Shown here: positions 8,276 through 17,531 of the stretch, piece by piece
Layout of the letters: every line of letters starts with the position of its first letter
How positions within the stretch are numbered: position 1 is the first letter of the stretch
NCBI GenBank assembly: GCA_002721995.1
Contig: PBMF01000002.1
Location: forward strand, 5,048 to 42,463
Length of the DNA stretch: 37,416 nt
Direction: 5' to 3'
Source: Chloroflexota bacterium
GTDB lineage: Bacteria; Chloroflexota; Dehalococcoidia; Lucifugimonadales; UBA3495
The notes under the pieces: generated by a model
Told to the model about the DNA's origin: nothing
Databases searched by the model: none
What the model saw: only the letters and a program-made list of their open reading frames with translations
Position numbers and translations under genes: made by a program

Positions 8276-8881
8276 TCAGAGAAGGGCCTGGACCTTGCTC
8301 CATATTTCCCGCCCCAGCTCCTCGACGGGACGTTGACCGTCCAGCACCAGCCAGCCCTCAGGGTCGGCGGCGGCAAGGGCGCTGTACCCCCGGCGTATCC
8401 GGCGGTGAAAGTCCACCGGTGCATCGTCGAAGTTGTCGGCCCGCCCGCCGTTCTTCCTGGCCAGAGCGGCCTCCACAGGCAGGTCCAGCAGCACGGTCAA
8501 ATCGGGCTCAAGACCGCCCGTGGCCTCGCGGTTCAGGCGCTCGATCAGCTCACGGTCCAGCCCCCGTCCGTAACCCTGGTAGGTCAGGGTGGAACTGGTG
8601 AAACGGTCGGCGATGACCACCCCTCCCTGGGCCAGGAAGGGCCGTATGACGTCCTGCACCAGTTGGGCGCGGGCCGCCTCGAAGAGCATGAGTTCACTAG
8701 TGGGAGTCATGGGGTCACCCGACTTGAGCAGGCGGCGCAGAGACTGACCGAGGGGCGTGCCGCCGGGTTCATGGGTTTGCATGACCTTGATGCCGCGCCG
8801 GCGCATGCGCCGCAGCAGGGAACGGACCTGGGTGCTTTTCCCCGACCCGTCGCCGCCTTCAAAGACGATAAAGCAGGCCAT
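8276..8881 (-). CDS. tmk: thymidylate kinase
   Basis: Phosphorylates dTMP to dTDP with ATP for DNA synthesis. The 201-residue protein has the P-loop FEGGDGSGKST at residues 7-17, the HEPGGTPLG substrate loop, the DRFTSSTLTYQGYGRG signature and a basic LID segment around AALARKNGGRADNF. Length and motifs are normal. It is the last gene of the minus-strand operon, 24 bases after the R3H/AAA gene, and its UGA stop lies just before the shared terminator. That this gene ends in UGA at normal length shows UGA is a normal stop in this genome. Confidence 0.96.
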   Translation of the reverse strand: MACFIVFEGGDGSGKSTQVRSLLRRMRRRGIKVMQTHEPGGTPLGQSLRRLLKSGDPMTPTSELMLFEAARAQLVQDVIRPFLAQGGVVIADRFTSSTLTYQGYGRGLDRELIERLNREATGGLEPDLTVLLDLPVEAALARKNGGRADNFDDAPVDFHRRIRRGYSALAAADPEGWLVLDGQRPVEELGREIWSKVQALL

Positions 8882-8905
8882 CTTACTCGACGCCCAATGG
8901 AGACG

Positions 8906-10651
8906 TTAGACCCGGTAGAACATGACAGCCCGTTCGGGTTCGCGGCCCTGGCTGACTGAAGCCACGTTATAGCGCTGGCCCAGCAGGTGCTGCAGCCGGC
9001 GGATGTAAGAGCGCTGGGGGGCCAGACGGACGGTCTGCTCACCGGCCAGTACCTTGTTGGCCGCCTCTTCAGCCTCGTCCATGGCCTTCTCCATGGTGGG
9101 AGAACTGCCCTGCCCGGTGAAGGGCGGGCCGTCATCATCGTTGCCCAGTCCCGACATCACGCCGTGGCCGTTGCCGTTGCCGCCGTGCCAGTCCTTGACC
9201 ACCGTGCCCAGGAACTCTTCCAGCTGGGGCATGGTGTTCTTCCGGAGCACGCATACCGGGGTGCCCGAGGACTCGGCTATGCGCACCAGTTGGGAGCCGC
9301 GGCGGTAGTGGTTCTTGGTGGTGAGCACCAAGTCGGCCTGACGTAGTTCATTGACGATGTGCACCACGTTGCCAGATTCTGCGGCGGCTGCCTCCAGCTT
9401 GTCACGGCCCACACCGAAGAGGAAAACACGGATCTCGGATTCCTTGGCGGCAGCCTCCTGATCCGCGTGGGGCGGGGCGGCCATCATCTCGCCGCGAACG
9501 GAGCGAGTCTGCTGGGTGCTCCGACGGCGCTCACGGGGGCTGTCGGGCTGCCAGGAGCCCGGTTTGGCCTCACTGTGCCTCACCTGCTCTTGGCTGCGCC
9601 TGACCTCGCCGTCTTCACCCAGCCAACGTACTTCGGGGGCGATGGCAAACCCTCGCAGCCACTGGTCCACAACCTCGTCCACATTATCGTGGACGGCCAG
9701 GCGGTCCCAGCCCTGAATCTCAACCACCGCGTCGAATGTGGGCGGGCCTTTCCGCTCCAGGACGCTCTTCTGAGTGCCCCGGTAGCGCGCTTCCTGGTCG
9801 CCCAGAGTCACGGTCTGGATGCCGCCGACAAGGTCAGAGAGCGTCGGGTTCATGATCAGGTTGTCCAGAGTGTTTCCGTGGGCGGTTGCGATCAGCTGCA
9901 CGCCCCGCTCGGCGATGGTACGGGCGGCGGCGGCTTCCTGCTCAGTGCCCATCTCGTCGATGATGATGGCCTGGGGCATGTGGTTTTCCACAGCCTCGAT
10001 CATCACGCCGTGCTGCTGGGAGGGGGTCCGCACCTGCATGCGGCGGGAGCGTCCGATGGCGGGGTGGGGAACGTCACCGTCCCCGGCGATCTCATTGGAA
10101 GTATCGACGATGATCACCCGCTTCTTGGCCTCTTGAGAAAGGACACGGGCCATCTCGCGCAGCATGGTGGTCTTACCGACGCCGGGGCGGCCCAGGAGGA
10201 GGATGTTCTTCCCGGAGAAGGCAAGGTCTTCGATGATCTTGATGGTCCCAAAGACGGCGCGGCCGACGCGGCAGGTGATTCCAATCACCTCGCCCTTGCG
10301 GTTCCTGATGGCCGAGATACGGTGCAGGGTGCGCTCGATACCAGCGCGGTTGTCATCACCGAACTCACCCACCCGCTCAATGACCTTTTCCAGGTCTTCC
10401 GAGGTAACGGGGAACTCGGACAGTTCGGCTTCCTCGTCAACAAACCGGGCCTCGGGCAGGCGCCCCAGGTCCAGCACGATTTCCAGCAGGTGTTCCAGGT
10501 CGCCGTGGCCTCTCAGGGTCTCTGCGACGCTGTCTGGTAGTACGTTTAGGATCAGATCCAGTTCTTCCTGGTCCTGGGGCCGCCACCCTTGGGTGCGTTC
10601 TTCTTCGCCGTGTTCTTCTTGTTCCTGGCGTTCGTCTTGCACCGTCGCCAA
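8906..10651 (-). CDS. R3H domain-containing AAA ATPase (SpoIIIAA/Ycf45-like)
   Basis: The core ATPase resembles SpoIIIAA and plastid Ycf45: NILLLGRPGVGKTTMLREMAR (Walker A) followed by RVIIVDTSNEIAGDGD, PQAIIIDEMGTEQEAAAARTIAERGVQLIATAHG and a GTQKSVLERKGPPTFDAVVEI block. A linker rich in charge leads to a second region (LFGVGRDKLE... ADLVLTTKNHYRRG) and a C-terminal R3H nucleic-acid-binding domain, RRLQHLLGQRYNVASVSQGR. I chose the TTG at 10651 because GGAGG (10663-10659) lies 7 bases upstream and the previous gene stops 2 bases before; longer frames run into that gene. Probably binds single-stranded nucleic acid in the cytoplasm; exact role unknown. Confidence 0.88.
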   Translation of the reverse strand: MATVQDERQEQEEHGEEERTQGWRPQDQEELDLILNVLPDSVAETLRGHGDLEHLLEIVLDLGRLPEARFVDEEAELSEFPVTSEDLEKVIERVGEFGDDNRAGIERTLHRISAIRNRKGEVIGITCRVGRAVFGTIKIIEDLAFSGKNILLLGRPGVGKTTMLREMARVLSQEAKKRVIIVDTSNEIAGDGDVPHPAIGRSRRMQVRTPSQQHGVMIEAVENHMPQAIIIDEMGTEQEAAAARTIAERGVQLIATAHGNTLDNLIMNPTLSDLVGGIQTVTLGDQEARYRGTQKSVLERKGPPTFDAVVEIQGWDRLAVHDNVDEVVDQWLRGFAIAPEVRWLGEDGEVRRSQEQVRHSEAKPGSWQPDSPRERRRSTQQTRSVRGEMMAAPPHADQEAAAKESEIRVFLFGVGRDKLEAAAAESGNVVHIVNELRQADLVLTTKNHYRRGSQLVRIAESSGTPVCVLRKNTMPQLEEFLGTVVKDWHGGNGNGHGVMSGLGNDDDGPPFTGQGSSPTMEKAMDEAEEAANKVLAGEQTVRLAPQRSYIRRLQHLLGQRYNVASVSQGREPERAVMFYRV

Positions 10652-10653
10652 TA

Positions 10654-11562
10654 TCACGCCTCCACGTAGGAAAGTTCGCGATTTACCACCGGTACCGTCA
10701 CCGTCTTTATCAACATAGTATACCGGCCGGCCTCTTTTAGGCCTTGCCGGACCAGCGATTCGACGGCATTTTCCTGATAGCTGGGTACCAGCCATTCTGA
10801 AGTTTGGGTTGTCTGCGGCATCTCCATCAGCCGGCGCATCACTTCCGGAAAGTCCGGGTGGGCCAGCACCTGTCCGGCAGCCACCGGGCCAAAGGGCTCA
10901 CGCATATTCCAGCCCACTATTTTTCCGTCGCGGCTGATAACCGCTTCGTCCCGTTTGGCCTGGGGCTGTTCCTGGGCGCTCCACCATTGGTCAAAGGTCA
11001 CGCCGATACCGTCGCGCACCTTGGGTGGGGTCGCCGCGCAGTAAAGCTGGAACAGGCCGTGAGTATCCGACGGCGTCCGTCTGTCCACCGTGTATCTATT
11101 GCCGTTTTCTCCGGGAATGCCCTGGGTGGCTGTCCCCTTCCCAGTCAGGTGGACCTCCTCGTAGTACGGGTAGAAACCGGCACGCCTGGCCAGGTCCACC
11201 GTCTCGCCGGAACTCTCCAGGCGAAGGAAAATCTTCTCGGCCCCCTTCGCCCCGGCCGACCGGACGATTTGGTCCAGCAGGTCCAGGATCTCACCGGGAT
11301 CTTTAACGTGCAGCCGGTCCACCTCCCAGGCCCTGACGCCGTTCCGTACCCGCGCCGACGCCAGACTGGAGAGGTCTATTCCATTCCAATCGCCAACCGT
11401 CACCCGCTCGGATTTGTGCATCAGGGACTGCCGCCAGAAGGTGGAGTTGCGCAGGGGGCGGCAGCGCACCACCGACTCGGTGGGGGCGGCCAGGTTCTCC
11501 ATTCCTGGGGCGTTGACCAGCACACACCGCAGGGCGTCGCTGAGCCGAAAGGCCGTGATCAT
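10654..11562 (-). CDS. GNAT-like hypothetical protein
   Basis: A 302-residue soluble protein. Its middle resembles two acetyltransferase (GNAT)-like halves: a first half ending in GAEKIFLRLESSGETVDLARRAGFYPYYEEVHL, where an RRAGF turn typical of GNAT folds is seen, and a second half starting at SDTHGLFQLYCAATP with VISRDGKIVGWN. No clear acetyl-CoA pyrophosphate loop is visible, so activity is uncertain. Its ATG overlaps the pdxT stop (ATGA, 11559-11562) and AGGAA lies 9 bases upstream. Its own stop is 2 bases from the next gene. Such tight packing points to one operon, but does not show what it modifies. Confidence 0.75.
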   Translation of the reverse strand: MITAFRLSDALRCVLVNAPGMENLAAPTESVVRCRPLRNSTFWRQSLMHKSERVTVGDWNGIDLSSLASARVRNGVRAWEVDRLHVKDPGEILDLLDQIVRSAGAKGAEKIFLRLESSGETVDLARRAGFYPYYEEVHLTGKGTATQGIPGENGNRYTVDRRTPSDTHGLFQLYCAATPPKVRDGIGVTFDQWWSAQEQPQAKRDEAVISRDGKIVGWNMREPFGPVAAGQVLAHPDFPEVMRRLMEMPQTTQTSEWLVPSYQENAVESLVRQGLKEAGRYTMLIKTVTVPVVNRELSYVEA

Positions 11563-12185
11563 CTGGGTTCGTTCCTGGAATGGGCCTGATTTTTTCCGTC
11601 GGCGGCCATTTCCAAGAAATAGCTGTGGAAGCGGTAGTCCTTGGTCAACTCAGGGTGGAATGCCGTTGCCATCAGGTTCCCCTGACGGACCGCCACGGGG
11701 TGCTCGGCGCCAAGCTGGGAGAGTACTTCCACTTCGTCGCCAACCCGGATGATCACCGGCGCGCGGATGAAGATGGCATGAAATGGGTCCGAACCAAAGG
11801 CCGACACGTCCAGGGACTGCTCAAAGCTGTCCACCTGGCGTCCGAAGGCGTTGCGCTGGACACCGATATCCATGATTCCCAAGGGGACTGGGTCCTGCTC
11901 GGTGATCTCGCTGGAGAGCATGATCATACCGGCACAAGTACCCCAGATGGCGCGGCCCTCCTGGGCCATTTGCGCCAGGGGTTCTCTCAGCTCGTAGAGG
12001 GTCATTAAGCGGCTGAGGGTCGTGCTTTCGCCGCCCGGGATGATTATCCCATCCAAGGAATCAAGGTGTTCGGGCAGCCTGACCTCCCGGGCCTTGACGC
12101 CCAGTTTGTCCAGGACCGCTATATGTTCGGCGAAATCGCCTTGTACCGCTAAGACGCCTACTTCCAACTCTGCCTGCTGATTCAC
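11559..12185 (-). CDS. pdxT: pyridoxal 5'-phosphate synthase glutaminase subunit
   Basis: Class I glutaminase that makes ammonia from glutamine and passes it to PdxS. Family marks in the 208 residues: GVLAVQGDFAEH, the oxyanion block GIIIPGGESTTLSRL, the nucleophile cysteine in GTCAGMIMLS, FHAIFIRAPVI, and the catalytic His-Glu in ATAFHPELTKD. The start is a GTG at 12185 with only a weak GAGAG upstream; a TTG seven codons later is possible. It lies 62 bases after pdxS and overlaps the following gene by 4 bases. Confidence 0.96.
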   Translation of the reverse strand: MNQQAELEVGVLAVQGDFAEHIAVLDKLGVKAREVRLPEHLDSLDGIIIPGGESTTLSRLMTLYELREPLAQMAQEGRAIWGTCAGMIMLSSEITEQDPVPLGIMDIGVQRNAFGRQVDSFEQSLDVSAFGSDPFHAIFIRAPVIIRVGDEVEVLSQLGAEHPVAVRQGNLMATAFHPELTKDYRFHSYFLEMAADGKNQAHSRNEPR

Positions 12186-12247
12186 TCTCTCAGGATTCGT
12201 ATGCCGGCCTTGTCACCGCAGCCGGCTCCCCCTAGCCGGACCGAGAC

Positions 12248-13138
12248 CTAGAGGCTCCTGGGCGCCAGAAGTTCGTCTTCGGGTATGGACTTGGCGCTGA
12301 TGCCCACCATCGGCTCGCCCAGGTCCTTGGAAACCTCGGCTAAGATCTTCGGGTCGTTGTAGTGGGTGACCGCCTGGACGATGGCGTGGGCCCGGATGGC
12401 CGGGTCGCCGGACTTGAAGATACCGGAACCGACGAAGACGCCGTCGGCGCCCAGCTGCATCATAAGTGCCGCGTCCGCGGGAGTGGCCACACCGCCGGCG
12501 GCGAAGTTCACCACGGGCATTCGGCCTTCCTCTTTGGTCTGTTTCAGGAGGTCCAAGCTAACCCGAAGGTCCCTGGCTTCAACAACCAGTTCATCGTCGG
12601 GCATGGTCTGGAGCTTGCGAATCTCATCCTGGACGGTGCGCATGTGGCGCACCGCTTCGACCACGTCGCCGGTGCCGGCTTCGCCCTTGGTGCGAATCAT
12701 GGCCGCGCCCTCGGAGATCCGGCGCAGGGCCTCGCCCAGGTCGCGGCAGCCGCAGACGAAGGGGACTTTGAAGTCGTGCTTCCAGACGTGGTGGGTCTCA
12801 TCCGCGGGGGTCAGAACTTCGGACTCGTCGATGTAGTCGATGCCCAGGGATTCCAGTATCTGGGCTTCCACAAAGTGTCCGATGCGGACCTTGGCCATCA
12901 CCGGGATGCTGACCGCGTCCATGATGGCGCAGATGATGGATGGGTCGGTCATGCGGGCCACGCCGCCGTCGGCCCGGATGTCCGCAGGCACACGCTCCAG
13001 GGCCATCACGGCCACCGCGCCGGCTTCCGCCGCAATCTTGGCTTGCTCGGGTGTCACCACATCCATGATGACGCCGCCCTTGAGCATCTGAGCGTGACCG
13101 GCCTTAACCGTAAACGTGCCTGTTAGTGCCTCTACCAT
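12248..13138 (-). CDS. pdxS: pyridoxal 5'-phosphate synthase, PdxS subunit
   Basis: Builds PLP from ribose 5-phosphate, glyceraldehyde 3-phosphate and PdxT-supplied ammonia (the DXP-independent route). The protein has the (beta/alpha)8 marks [20 protein letters not shown]-like start, the Schiff-base lysine in [27 protein letters not shown], and the second lysine in [19 protein letters not shown], plus [21 protein letters not shown] chose the ATG at 13138, which has GGAGG 9 bases upstream; the ATG three codons earlier has no spacing. This gives 296 residues, the family's usual length. First gene of the operon. Confidence 0.97.
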   Translation of the reverse strand: MVEALTGTFTVKAGHAQMLKGGVIMDVVTPEQAKIAAEAGAVAVMALERVPADIRADGGVARMTDPSIICAIMDAVSIPVMAKVRIGHFVEAQILESLGIDYIDESEVLTPADETHHVWKHDFKVPFVCGCRDLGEALRRISEGAAMIRTKGEAGTGDVVEAVRHMRTVQDEIRKLQTMPDDELVVEARDLRVSLDLLKQTKEEGRMPVVNFAAGGVATPADAALMMQLGADGVFVGSGIFKSGDPAIRAHAIVQAVTHYNDPKILAEVSKDLGEPMVGISAKSIPEDELLAPRSL

Positions 13139-13220
13139 CGTTGCCATCCTCCGGGTGTTTGCGTATTGGTTGGTGGCAATGGGCGAATTTCGAGAGAAAA
13201 TTAGCCTCAATCGCGACTGT

Positions 13221-13250
13221 ATTATACGCTCCTGGCATCTTGATTATCAA
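13221..13250 (-). promoter_or_regulatory. sigma70-like promoter of the pdxS-pdxT operon
   Basis: On the minus strand TTGATA (13250-13245), an 18-base spacer and a perfect TATAAT (13226-13221). Transcription would start near 13214, giving a leader of about 75 bases before pdxS. Confidence 0.6.
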
Positions 13251-13376
13251 TCGGACTCAAATACGCCGCACCACGCTGCCGCCAGGTGTGATAATTGAGA
13301 CAGGTTACGGGCATCTGAAAACCCCTCCGGACCGGCCGCCCGGGGAGGCCGCCGTGCCTCACCGGCTGATCTCGTC

Positions 13377-13406
13377 TTGACAGCCAACGGGCGTAGATTT
13401 GATAAT
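13377..13406 (+). promoter_or_regulatory. promoter of tRNA-Phe and tRNA-Gly
   Basis: A perfect TTGACA (13377-13382), 18-base spacer and GATAAT (13401-13406), placing the start only a few bases before the tRNA-Phe 5' end. Confidence 0.65.
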
Positions 13407-13416
13407 ATGACCTACT

Positions 13417-13492
13417 GCCGAGGTAGCTCAGGTGGTAGAGCACGGCACTGAAAATGCCGGTGTCGACAGTTCGAGTCTGTCCCTCGGCACCA
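13417..13492 (+). tRNA. tRNA-Phe (GAA)
   Basis: A 76-base cloverleaf: acceptor GCCGAGG / CCTCGGC, D-arm GCTC...GAGC, anticodon loop CTGAAAA with GAA at 13450-13452, T-arm GACAG-TTCGAGT-CTGTC, and an encoded CCA end. Confidence 0.96.
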
Positions 13493-13533
13493 TCAACAAT
13501 CTTGGCGCCGGTCCCGATCCGGCACAACAGCGA

Positions 13534-13608
<75 letters not shown>

Positions 13609-13690
13609 TTTTTTTGCCTTTGGAATCTCCTTCGGGGAGAAACGATAGCTTTCTTCGCCGCGGCCCACCGGCATATAGACAACACGACCG

Positions 13691-13714
13691 AGGCCCCTAA
13701 GCGGGGCCTTTTTT
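13691..13714 (+). terminator. rho-independent terminator after the tRNA pair
   Basis: AGGCCCC (13691-13697), loop TAAGC, GGGGCCT (13703-13709), followed by a run of T to 13714. Confidence 0.85.
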
Positions 13715-13720
13715 GTTGCC

Positions 13721-14629
13721 CTACAGCAAGGACAACGCCGCGATTCCGCCCACGATCATGGCCAGTGCGGCTAGCTTGAGGGAGATGGTCTCCCGTTCCA
13801 AGGGTTCGTTCAGAAGCCTTATGCGCTGGGTGCTGAACAGGCTGCTGACCATGAAAACAAAGAAGGGTCTGGTGGCCGCCAGGGCGGCAACCAGGGAGAT
13901 GGCTCCCAAGCTGGTGGCCCAGTTAAGCGAGATCGAGGCTATCGGCGCCATTATGAAGTCCCCCGCCACGATCAGGCCCACGGTGCGCCAGCTCCGCAAC
14001 ACGGGAATCATCTGGATGAACCCCTGGGGCTTGGCCAGCGCCGCGAAGGCCACCGCCATGGAGCCCGTCCTGATGGAATAGGTCATCCACACCGTTAGCC
14101 CGTCGTCCAACGCCGACTTGGCGAAGACGTGGGAGCAGGCGGTTATCAGGCTGGCGGCAATCAGGATGGGGAAGGCCTGAGAGAACCGGGAAGATGCCCC
14201 CTCCGGCCTACGCCGGTAGGAGACCAAAAAGGCCCCAGCCACTATCACGATGATGGCGGTCCACTGTCCCGGTACCAGTTCCTCACCCAACCAGATGACG
14301 GCTATGATGGCCACAAACACCGGGAAAACGTGGAAGATGGCCGTGGCGCGGGACGCCTCCTCCAGCTTGAACCCCCAGAAGACCATGGCCAGCCCCACGC
14401 CCCAAGAGCCGCCGGACATCGCCGCCATAACCAGGCTGTAGTCCGTGACGCCCTCGGGGACTCCCCCAGTGGATAGGAACACTATGGACGCCGGAATGGC
14501 CAGCGATATGGCTATGGAGGCGTAATAAACGCCCAGGTTGGGCAGGTGATGGTCGATGACCCTTTTTTCCACGGCGTTGACCAGGCCGAAGAGGGCGGAG
14601 CTGAAGAGGGCCAGCAGTATCCAGTCCAA
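13721..14629 (-). CDS. EamA/DMT-superfamily transporter
   Basis: A 302-residue polytopic protein with about ten hydrophobic helices arranged as two similar five-helix halves, as in the drug/metabolite transporter superfamily. The half-ends show the usual small-residue pattern, for example VFVAIIAVIWLGEELVPGQW in the first half and AATRPFFVFMVSSLF near the end of the second. The substrate cannot be told. The N-terminus (MDWILLALFSSALFGLVNAVE) starts directly with helix 1. It stands alone and converges with the tRNA terminator, which may also limit read-through into it. Confidence 0.88.
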   Translation of the reverse strand: MDWILLALFSSALFGLVNAVEKRVIDHHLPNLGVYYASIAISLAIPASIVFLSTGGVPEGVTDYSLVMAAMSGGSWGVGLAMVFWGFKLEEASRATAIFHVFPVFVAIIAVIWLGEELVPGQWTAIIVIVAGAFLVSYRRRPEGASSRFSQAFPILIAASLITACSHVFAKSALDDGLTVWMTYSIRTGSMAVAFAALAKPQGFIQMIPVLRSWRTVGLIVAGDFIMAPIASISLNWATSLGAISLVAALAATRPFFVFMVSSLFSTQRIRLLNEPLERETISLKLAALAMIVGGIAALSLL

Positions 14630-14800
14630 AGGGCAGGTCGTCCTTCACCGAAATTTCCGGTCACAGGCGGGGGATGGCGCCTGGATTCTATGGACGCCGG
14701 TCAACGGCGTCAACTTGTCCTCAATGTACCAGTCCCAACGGCGTACACGCCCGCTCATCCGAGGGGAATATTGACGCTGTACCGGCGCGCGGATAGCCGC

Positions 14801-14806
14801 TATAAT
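14801..14806 (+). promoter_or_regulatory. isolated TATAAT, possible -10 of the 14905 gene
   Basis: A perfect TATAAT about 100 bases before the start at 14905. A TTGACG at 14771-14776 is 24 bases away, too far for a standard -35, so this may need an activator or be chance. Confidence 0.3.
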
Positions 14807-14904
14807 CCTGCCAACCTTGACTGGGACAGGCGTGGAGAACACATTTCTCGGTGTTTGCTGCCTGTGGTCAGCGGCTTCAACAGTATGGAATCTGGAGGCT
14901 ACCC

Positions 14905-15354
14905 ATGCCGCAGCGCACTATCTGGATGCACGGCACCAATATGCAGGTGGAATACCCCGGCCGGCTCACGTCGGTCCGCGCCACCGGTCCGTTCGTCCGC
15001 ATCGAAGGGGCCAGAGGCCAGAACACCTGGCTACACTTCCCGCTGCCAACTCCCGTCCTCGTTGATGGCGACCGGATGCACATCGAGCGGACCTACGTCA
15101 GTTTCCGCACGCGGGACCATGCCAAGGTCCACGAAGTGATCGTATATGACGGCGAGTCCCGCATCGCAGAGCATATGGACCTGGACCTGCGGGGCGACCA
15201 CCTGGACGCCAAATTCGATGTCCCCGGCCATCCGGAGATCAACAAGGGCATCAACGTCACCCTGGGCGTCAGCTTCGACGACGAGGCCCCGGACGTCCGT
15301 TCCATGCAGATAGAGGTGATTGGCGTCGGCCTGGAGTATTCGGGCGGCGAGTAA
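14905..15354 (+). CDS. small hypothetical protein (DUF6623-like)
   Basis: I chose the ATG at 14905 because GGAGG (14894-14898) is about 6 bases upstream; an in-frame ATG at 14851 has no such site. The 149-residue product begins MPQRTIWMHGTNMQVEYPG and is rich in predicted beta strands, with WLHFPLPTPVLVDGDR and IERTYVSFRTRD in the middle. The opening H-G-T/S-x-M-Q-V-E-Y-P pattern and the HFPLPTPV block resemble what I recall of DUF6623, a family of unknown role; this needs a profile search. No signal peptide. The aldehyde dehydrogenase gene begins 47 bases later, so they may form one unit. Confidence 0.7.
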   Translation: MPQRTIWMHGTNMQVEYPGRLTSVRATGPFVRIEGARGQNTWLHFPLPTPVLVDGDRMHIERTYVSFRTRDHAKVHEVIVYDGESRIAEHMDLDLRGDHLDAKFDVPGHPEINKGINVTLGVSFDDEAPDVRSMQIEVIGVGLEYSGGE

Positions 15355-15401
15355 ACCAACCCCTTCTCAACACAACACCAAACTCAGCCGGAGGAGACAC
15401 C

Positions 15402-16898
15402 ATGGCGGCGACCCAGATAACTACCTACAAGAACTACATCGGCGGCCAATGGGTGGAGTCGGTGACGGGAAAGACCTATCCGGTGCACAACCCCGCCCGT
15501 AATGGCCAAGTGGTGGGCGAGTTCCAGACCTCCGGCGCCGAAGACGCTCTCAAGGCCGTCGCAGCCGCCAAAGAGGGCCTAAAAATCTGGGCTGACACAC
15601 CCGCACCGGCCCGCGCCGGCATCATCTTCAAGGCCATGGAGATCATGGGACGCCGGGCCCAGGAGATAGCCGAGACCATCACCACCGAAGAGGGGAAACC
15701 CATCGGCGACGCCCTGGGTGAGGTCAGACGGGCCATGAACATCATGGAATATGCCGCGGGCGAGGGCCGCCGCATGTTCGGCTACACCACACCCTCCGAA
15801 CTGCCCAATACTGTGGCCTATACCATCAGACGGCCCATAGGCGTTGTCGGAATCATCACCCCCTGGAACTTTCCCATCGCCATCCCGGCCTGGAAGATGG
15901 CCCCGGCTCTGATCTGCGGCAACGCCCTGGTCTTCAAACCTGCTTCGGCCACCCCCCTGAGCGCGGTGAAACTGACCGAGATTTTCGAAGAGGCCGGCCT
16001 TCCGCCGGGAGTGCTCAACCTGGTGACCGGCCCAGGTGGGCAGGTTGGCAACGCCCTGGTAGAGAGCCCTGATGTTAAGGGAATCTCATTCACCGGCTCC
16101 ACCGAAGTCGGCACCGACCTGTACGCCGAAAGCGCCAAGCGGCTGAAGAAGGTCCAGGCGGAGTTGGGCGGAAAGAACGCGGTGATCGTCCTTTCCGATG
16201 CCGACATGGACAAGGCCCTGGGCGGCATCGTACAGGGCGCCTTTGGCTCCACCGGTCAGCGCTGCACCGCCACCAGCCGAGTGATCGTGGAAGAGGATGT
16301 CTACGACCAGTTCGTCTCTGAGTTGGTCGAACGGACCAGCAAACTGACCATCGGCGACGGAATCGACCCATCCATCGATGTATCGCCGCTGTCCAGCAAG
16401 AACCAGAAGGACCAGGTGCTGGAATACATCGGCATCGGCACCGAAGAGGGCGCCAACCTGGCCTTTGGCGGGCGCGCCCTGAGCGGCGGCGATTACGACG
16501 AAGGTTACTACGTGGAGCCGACCATCTTCACTGGTGTGTCGCCCGAGATGCGCATCGCCAAGGAAGAGATATTCGGCCCGGTGCTGACGGTCTTCAAAGC
16601 TAAGGACCTGCCAGAGGCCATCGACATCTCCAACTCCGTGGAGTTCGGCCTTTCATCCTCGGTCTACACCAAGGACATCACCAAGGCCTATGAGTACATC
16701 AACACGGTGGAGACCGGTATGGTCCACGTCAACGCTCCCACTCTGGGCGGCGAGGTACACCTGCCCTTCGGTGGGCTGGGCGCCTCCGGTGTCGGGGCCC
16801 GGGAACAGGGCACGTCCGCAGTGGATTTCTTCACCGAGGTCATCACGGTCTACATAGACCATGCCGCCGAAGCCACGGAACGGGCCAAGTTTATCTAG
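15402..16898 (+). CDS. aldehyde dehydrogenase family protein (2-oxoglutarate-semialdehyde-like)
   Basis: NAD(P)-dependent oxidation of an aldehyde to an acid. In 498 residues it shows [18 protein letters not shown] (cofactor and fold), the FTGSTEVG dinucleotide loop, the catalytic glutamate in VQAELGGKN, and the nucleophile cysteine in [22 protein letters not shown] and [17 protein letters not shown] close the protein. The sequence looks most like the alpha-ketoglutaric-semialdehyde / benzaldehyde-type branch, but the aldehyde is not certain. The ribosome binding site GGAGGAG lies a few bases before the ATG. A terminator follows at 16927. Confidence 0.93.
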   Translation: MAATQITTYKNYIGGQWVESVTGKTYPVHNPARNGQVVGEFQTSGAEDALKAVAAAKEGLKIWADTPAPARAGIIFKAMEIMGRRAQEIAETITTEEGKPIGDALGEVRRAMNIMEYAAGEGRRMFGYTTPSELPNTVAYTIRRPIGVVGIITPWNFPIAIPAWKMAPALICGNALVFKPASATPLSAVKLTEIFEEAGLPPGVLNLVTGPGGQVGNALVESPDVKGISFTGSTEVGTDLYAESAKRLKKVQAELGGKNAVIVLSDADMDKALGGIVQGAFGSTGQRCTATSRVIVEEDVYDQFVSELVERTSKLTIGDGIDPSIDVSPLSSKNQKDQVLEYIGIGTEEGANLAFGGRALSGGDYDEGYYVEPTIFTGVSPEMRIAKEEIFGPVLTVFKAKDLPEAIDISNSVEFGLSSSVYTKDITKAYEYINTVETGMVHVNAPTLGGEVHLPFGGLGASGVGAREQGTSAVDFFTEVITVYIDHAAEATERAKFI

Positions 16899-16926
16899 GC
16901 AGGGCCCAAATACACCCAACAGCGAA

Positions 16927-16955
16927 AACGGCGTCCCGCAAATCGGGACGCCGTT
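16927..16955. terminator. terminator between the aldehyde dehydrogenase and DUF2203 genes
   Basis: A 12-bp perfect stem AACGGCGTCCCG / CGGGACGCCGTT with loop CAAAT. On the plus strand it is followed by an AT-rich ATTATTATTTC; the convergent gene ends just downstream, so it may serve both. Confidence 0.75.
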
Positions 16956-16981
16956 ATTATTTCAGGACTAACCGCCGTGAT

Positions 16982-17383
16982 CTAAAGCGGTTCGCGGTGG
17001 GCAAAGCCCCGGTCCGTTTCGTGCCAGAAGTCGATACGTTCCTCGCCTTTGATCCAGCAGAGGTAGACTTCACGCCCGTCGCGCTGGGAAGGGAAATCCA
17101 CCAGGCCCCGTTCCACGTTCCGGACGACGATCCCCCGGTCCAGTATCTCCTCGACCCCTTCCTCCACCTGGCGGGCAAGCTCTGAAACACTATTACGGGC
17201 CTGCCGCAGTTCGGAATCGTCCTCCGAGCCGCCGTTCTCCTGCCATTGGCGCTCCAGTTCTCCCAGCCACTGCTGCAGTGTGACGTACTCCTGGCGGAGG
17301 CGTCCCAGCCGGTCGAAGGTCTCTTGCAACCAGGGAACGAGACCGTTGGCCTCATCCAGTGTGAATTGGTCGGATTCCATCAT
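16982..17383 (-). CDS. DUF2203 family protein
   Basis: A 133-residue protein with the DUF2203 pattern: an N-terminal FTLDEANGLVPWLQETF, a long central helix with coiled-coil character (about residues 25-85), then GIVVRNVERGLVDFPSQRDG, REVYLCWIKGEERIDFWHE and a final GFAHREPL. The family is widespread in bacteria and has no agreed role; the ending resembles a small folded head after a helical hairpin. A second ATG follows the first immediately. The gene lies convergent to the aldehyde dehydrogenase and divergent from trmI. Confidence 0.88.
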   Translation of the reverse strand: MMESDQFTLDEANGLVPWLQETFDRLGRLRQEYVTLQQWLGELERQWQENGGSEDDSELRQARNSVSELARQVEEGVEEILDRGIVVRNVERGLVDFPSQRDGREVYLCWIKGEERIDFWHETDRGFAHREPL

Positions 17384-17531
17384 TGCCGCTTACTCTAGCC
17401 CATTAGGCCCTAGCATAAAAGGGAGAACGCCCCTGTCATATGGTCAGACCACCGGGAGAGACAAAAGGCGTACAATATCTCCTGCCCGGGGCCGCTCCCC
17501 AAACCAAATCAACAGTCTCGAAAGCGATAAA

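Noticed and set aside
8276-8278. Reassignment of UGA to Trp or another amino acid in the whole genome
   Set aside because: tmk, the GNAT-like gene, the SDR and the first membrane protein end at UGA with normal lengths, so UGA is a stop here.
17280-17531. Upstream start for trmI
   Set aside because: It overlaps the divergent DUF2203 gene and shows no TrmI-like sequence.
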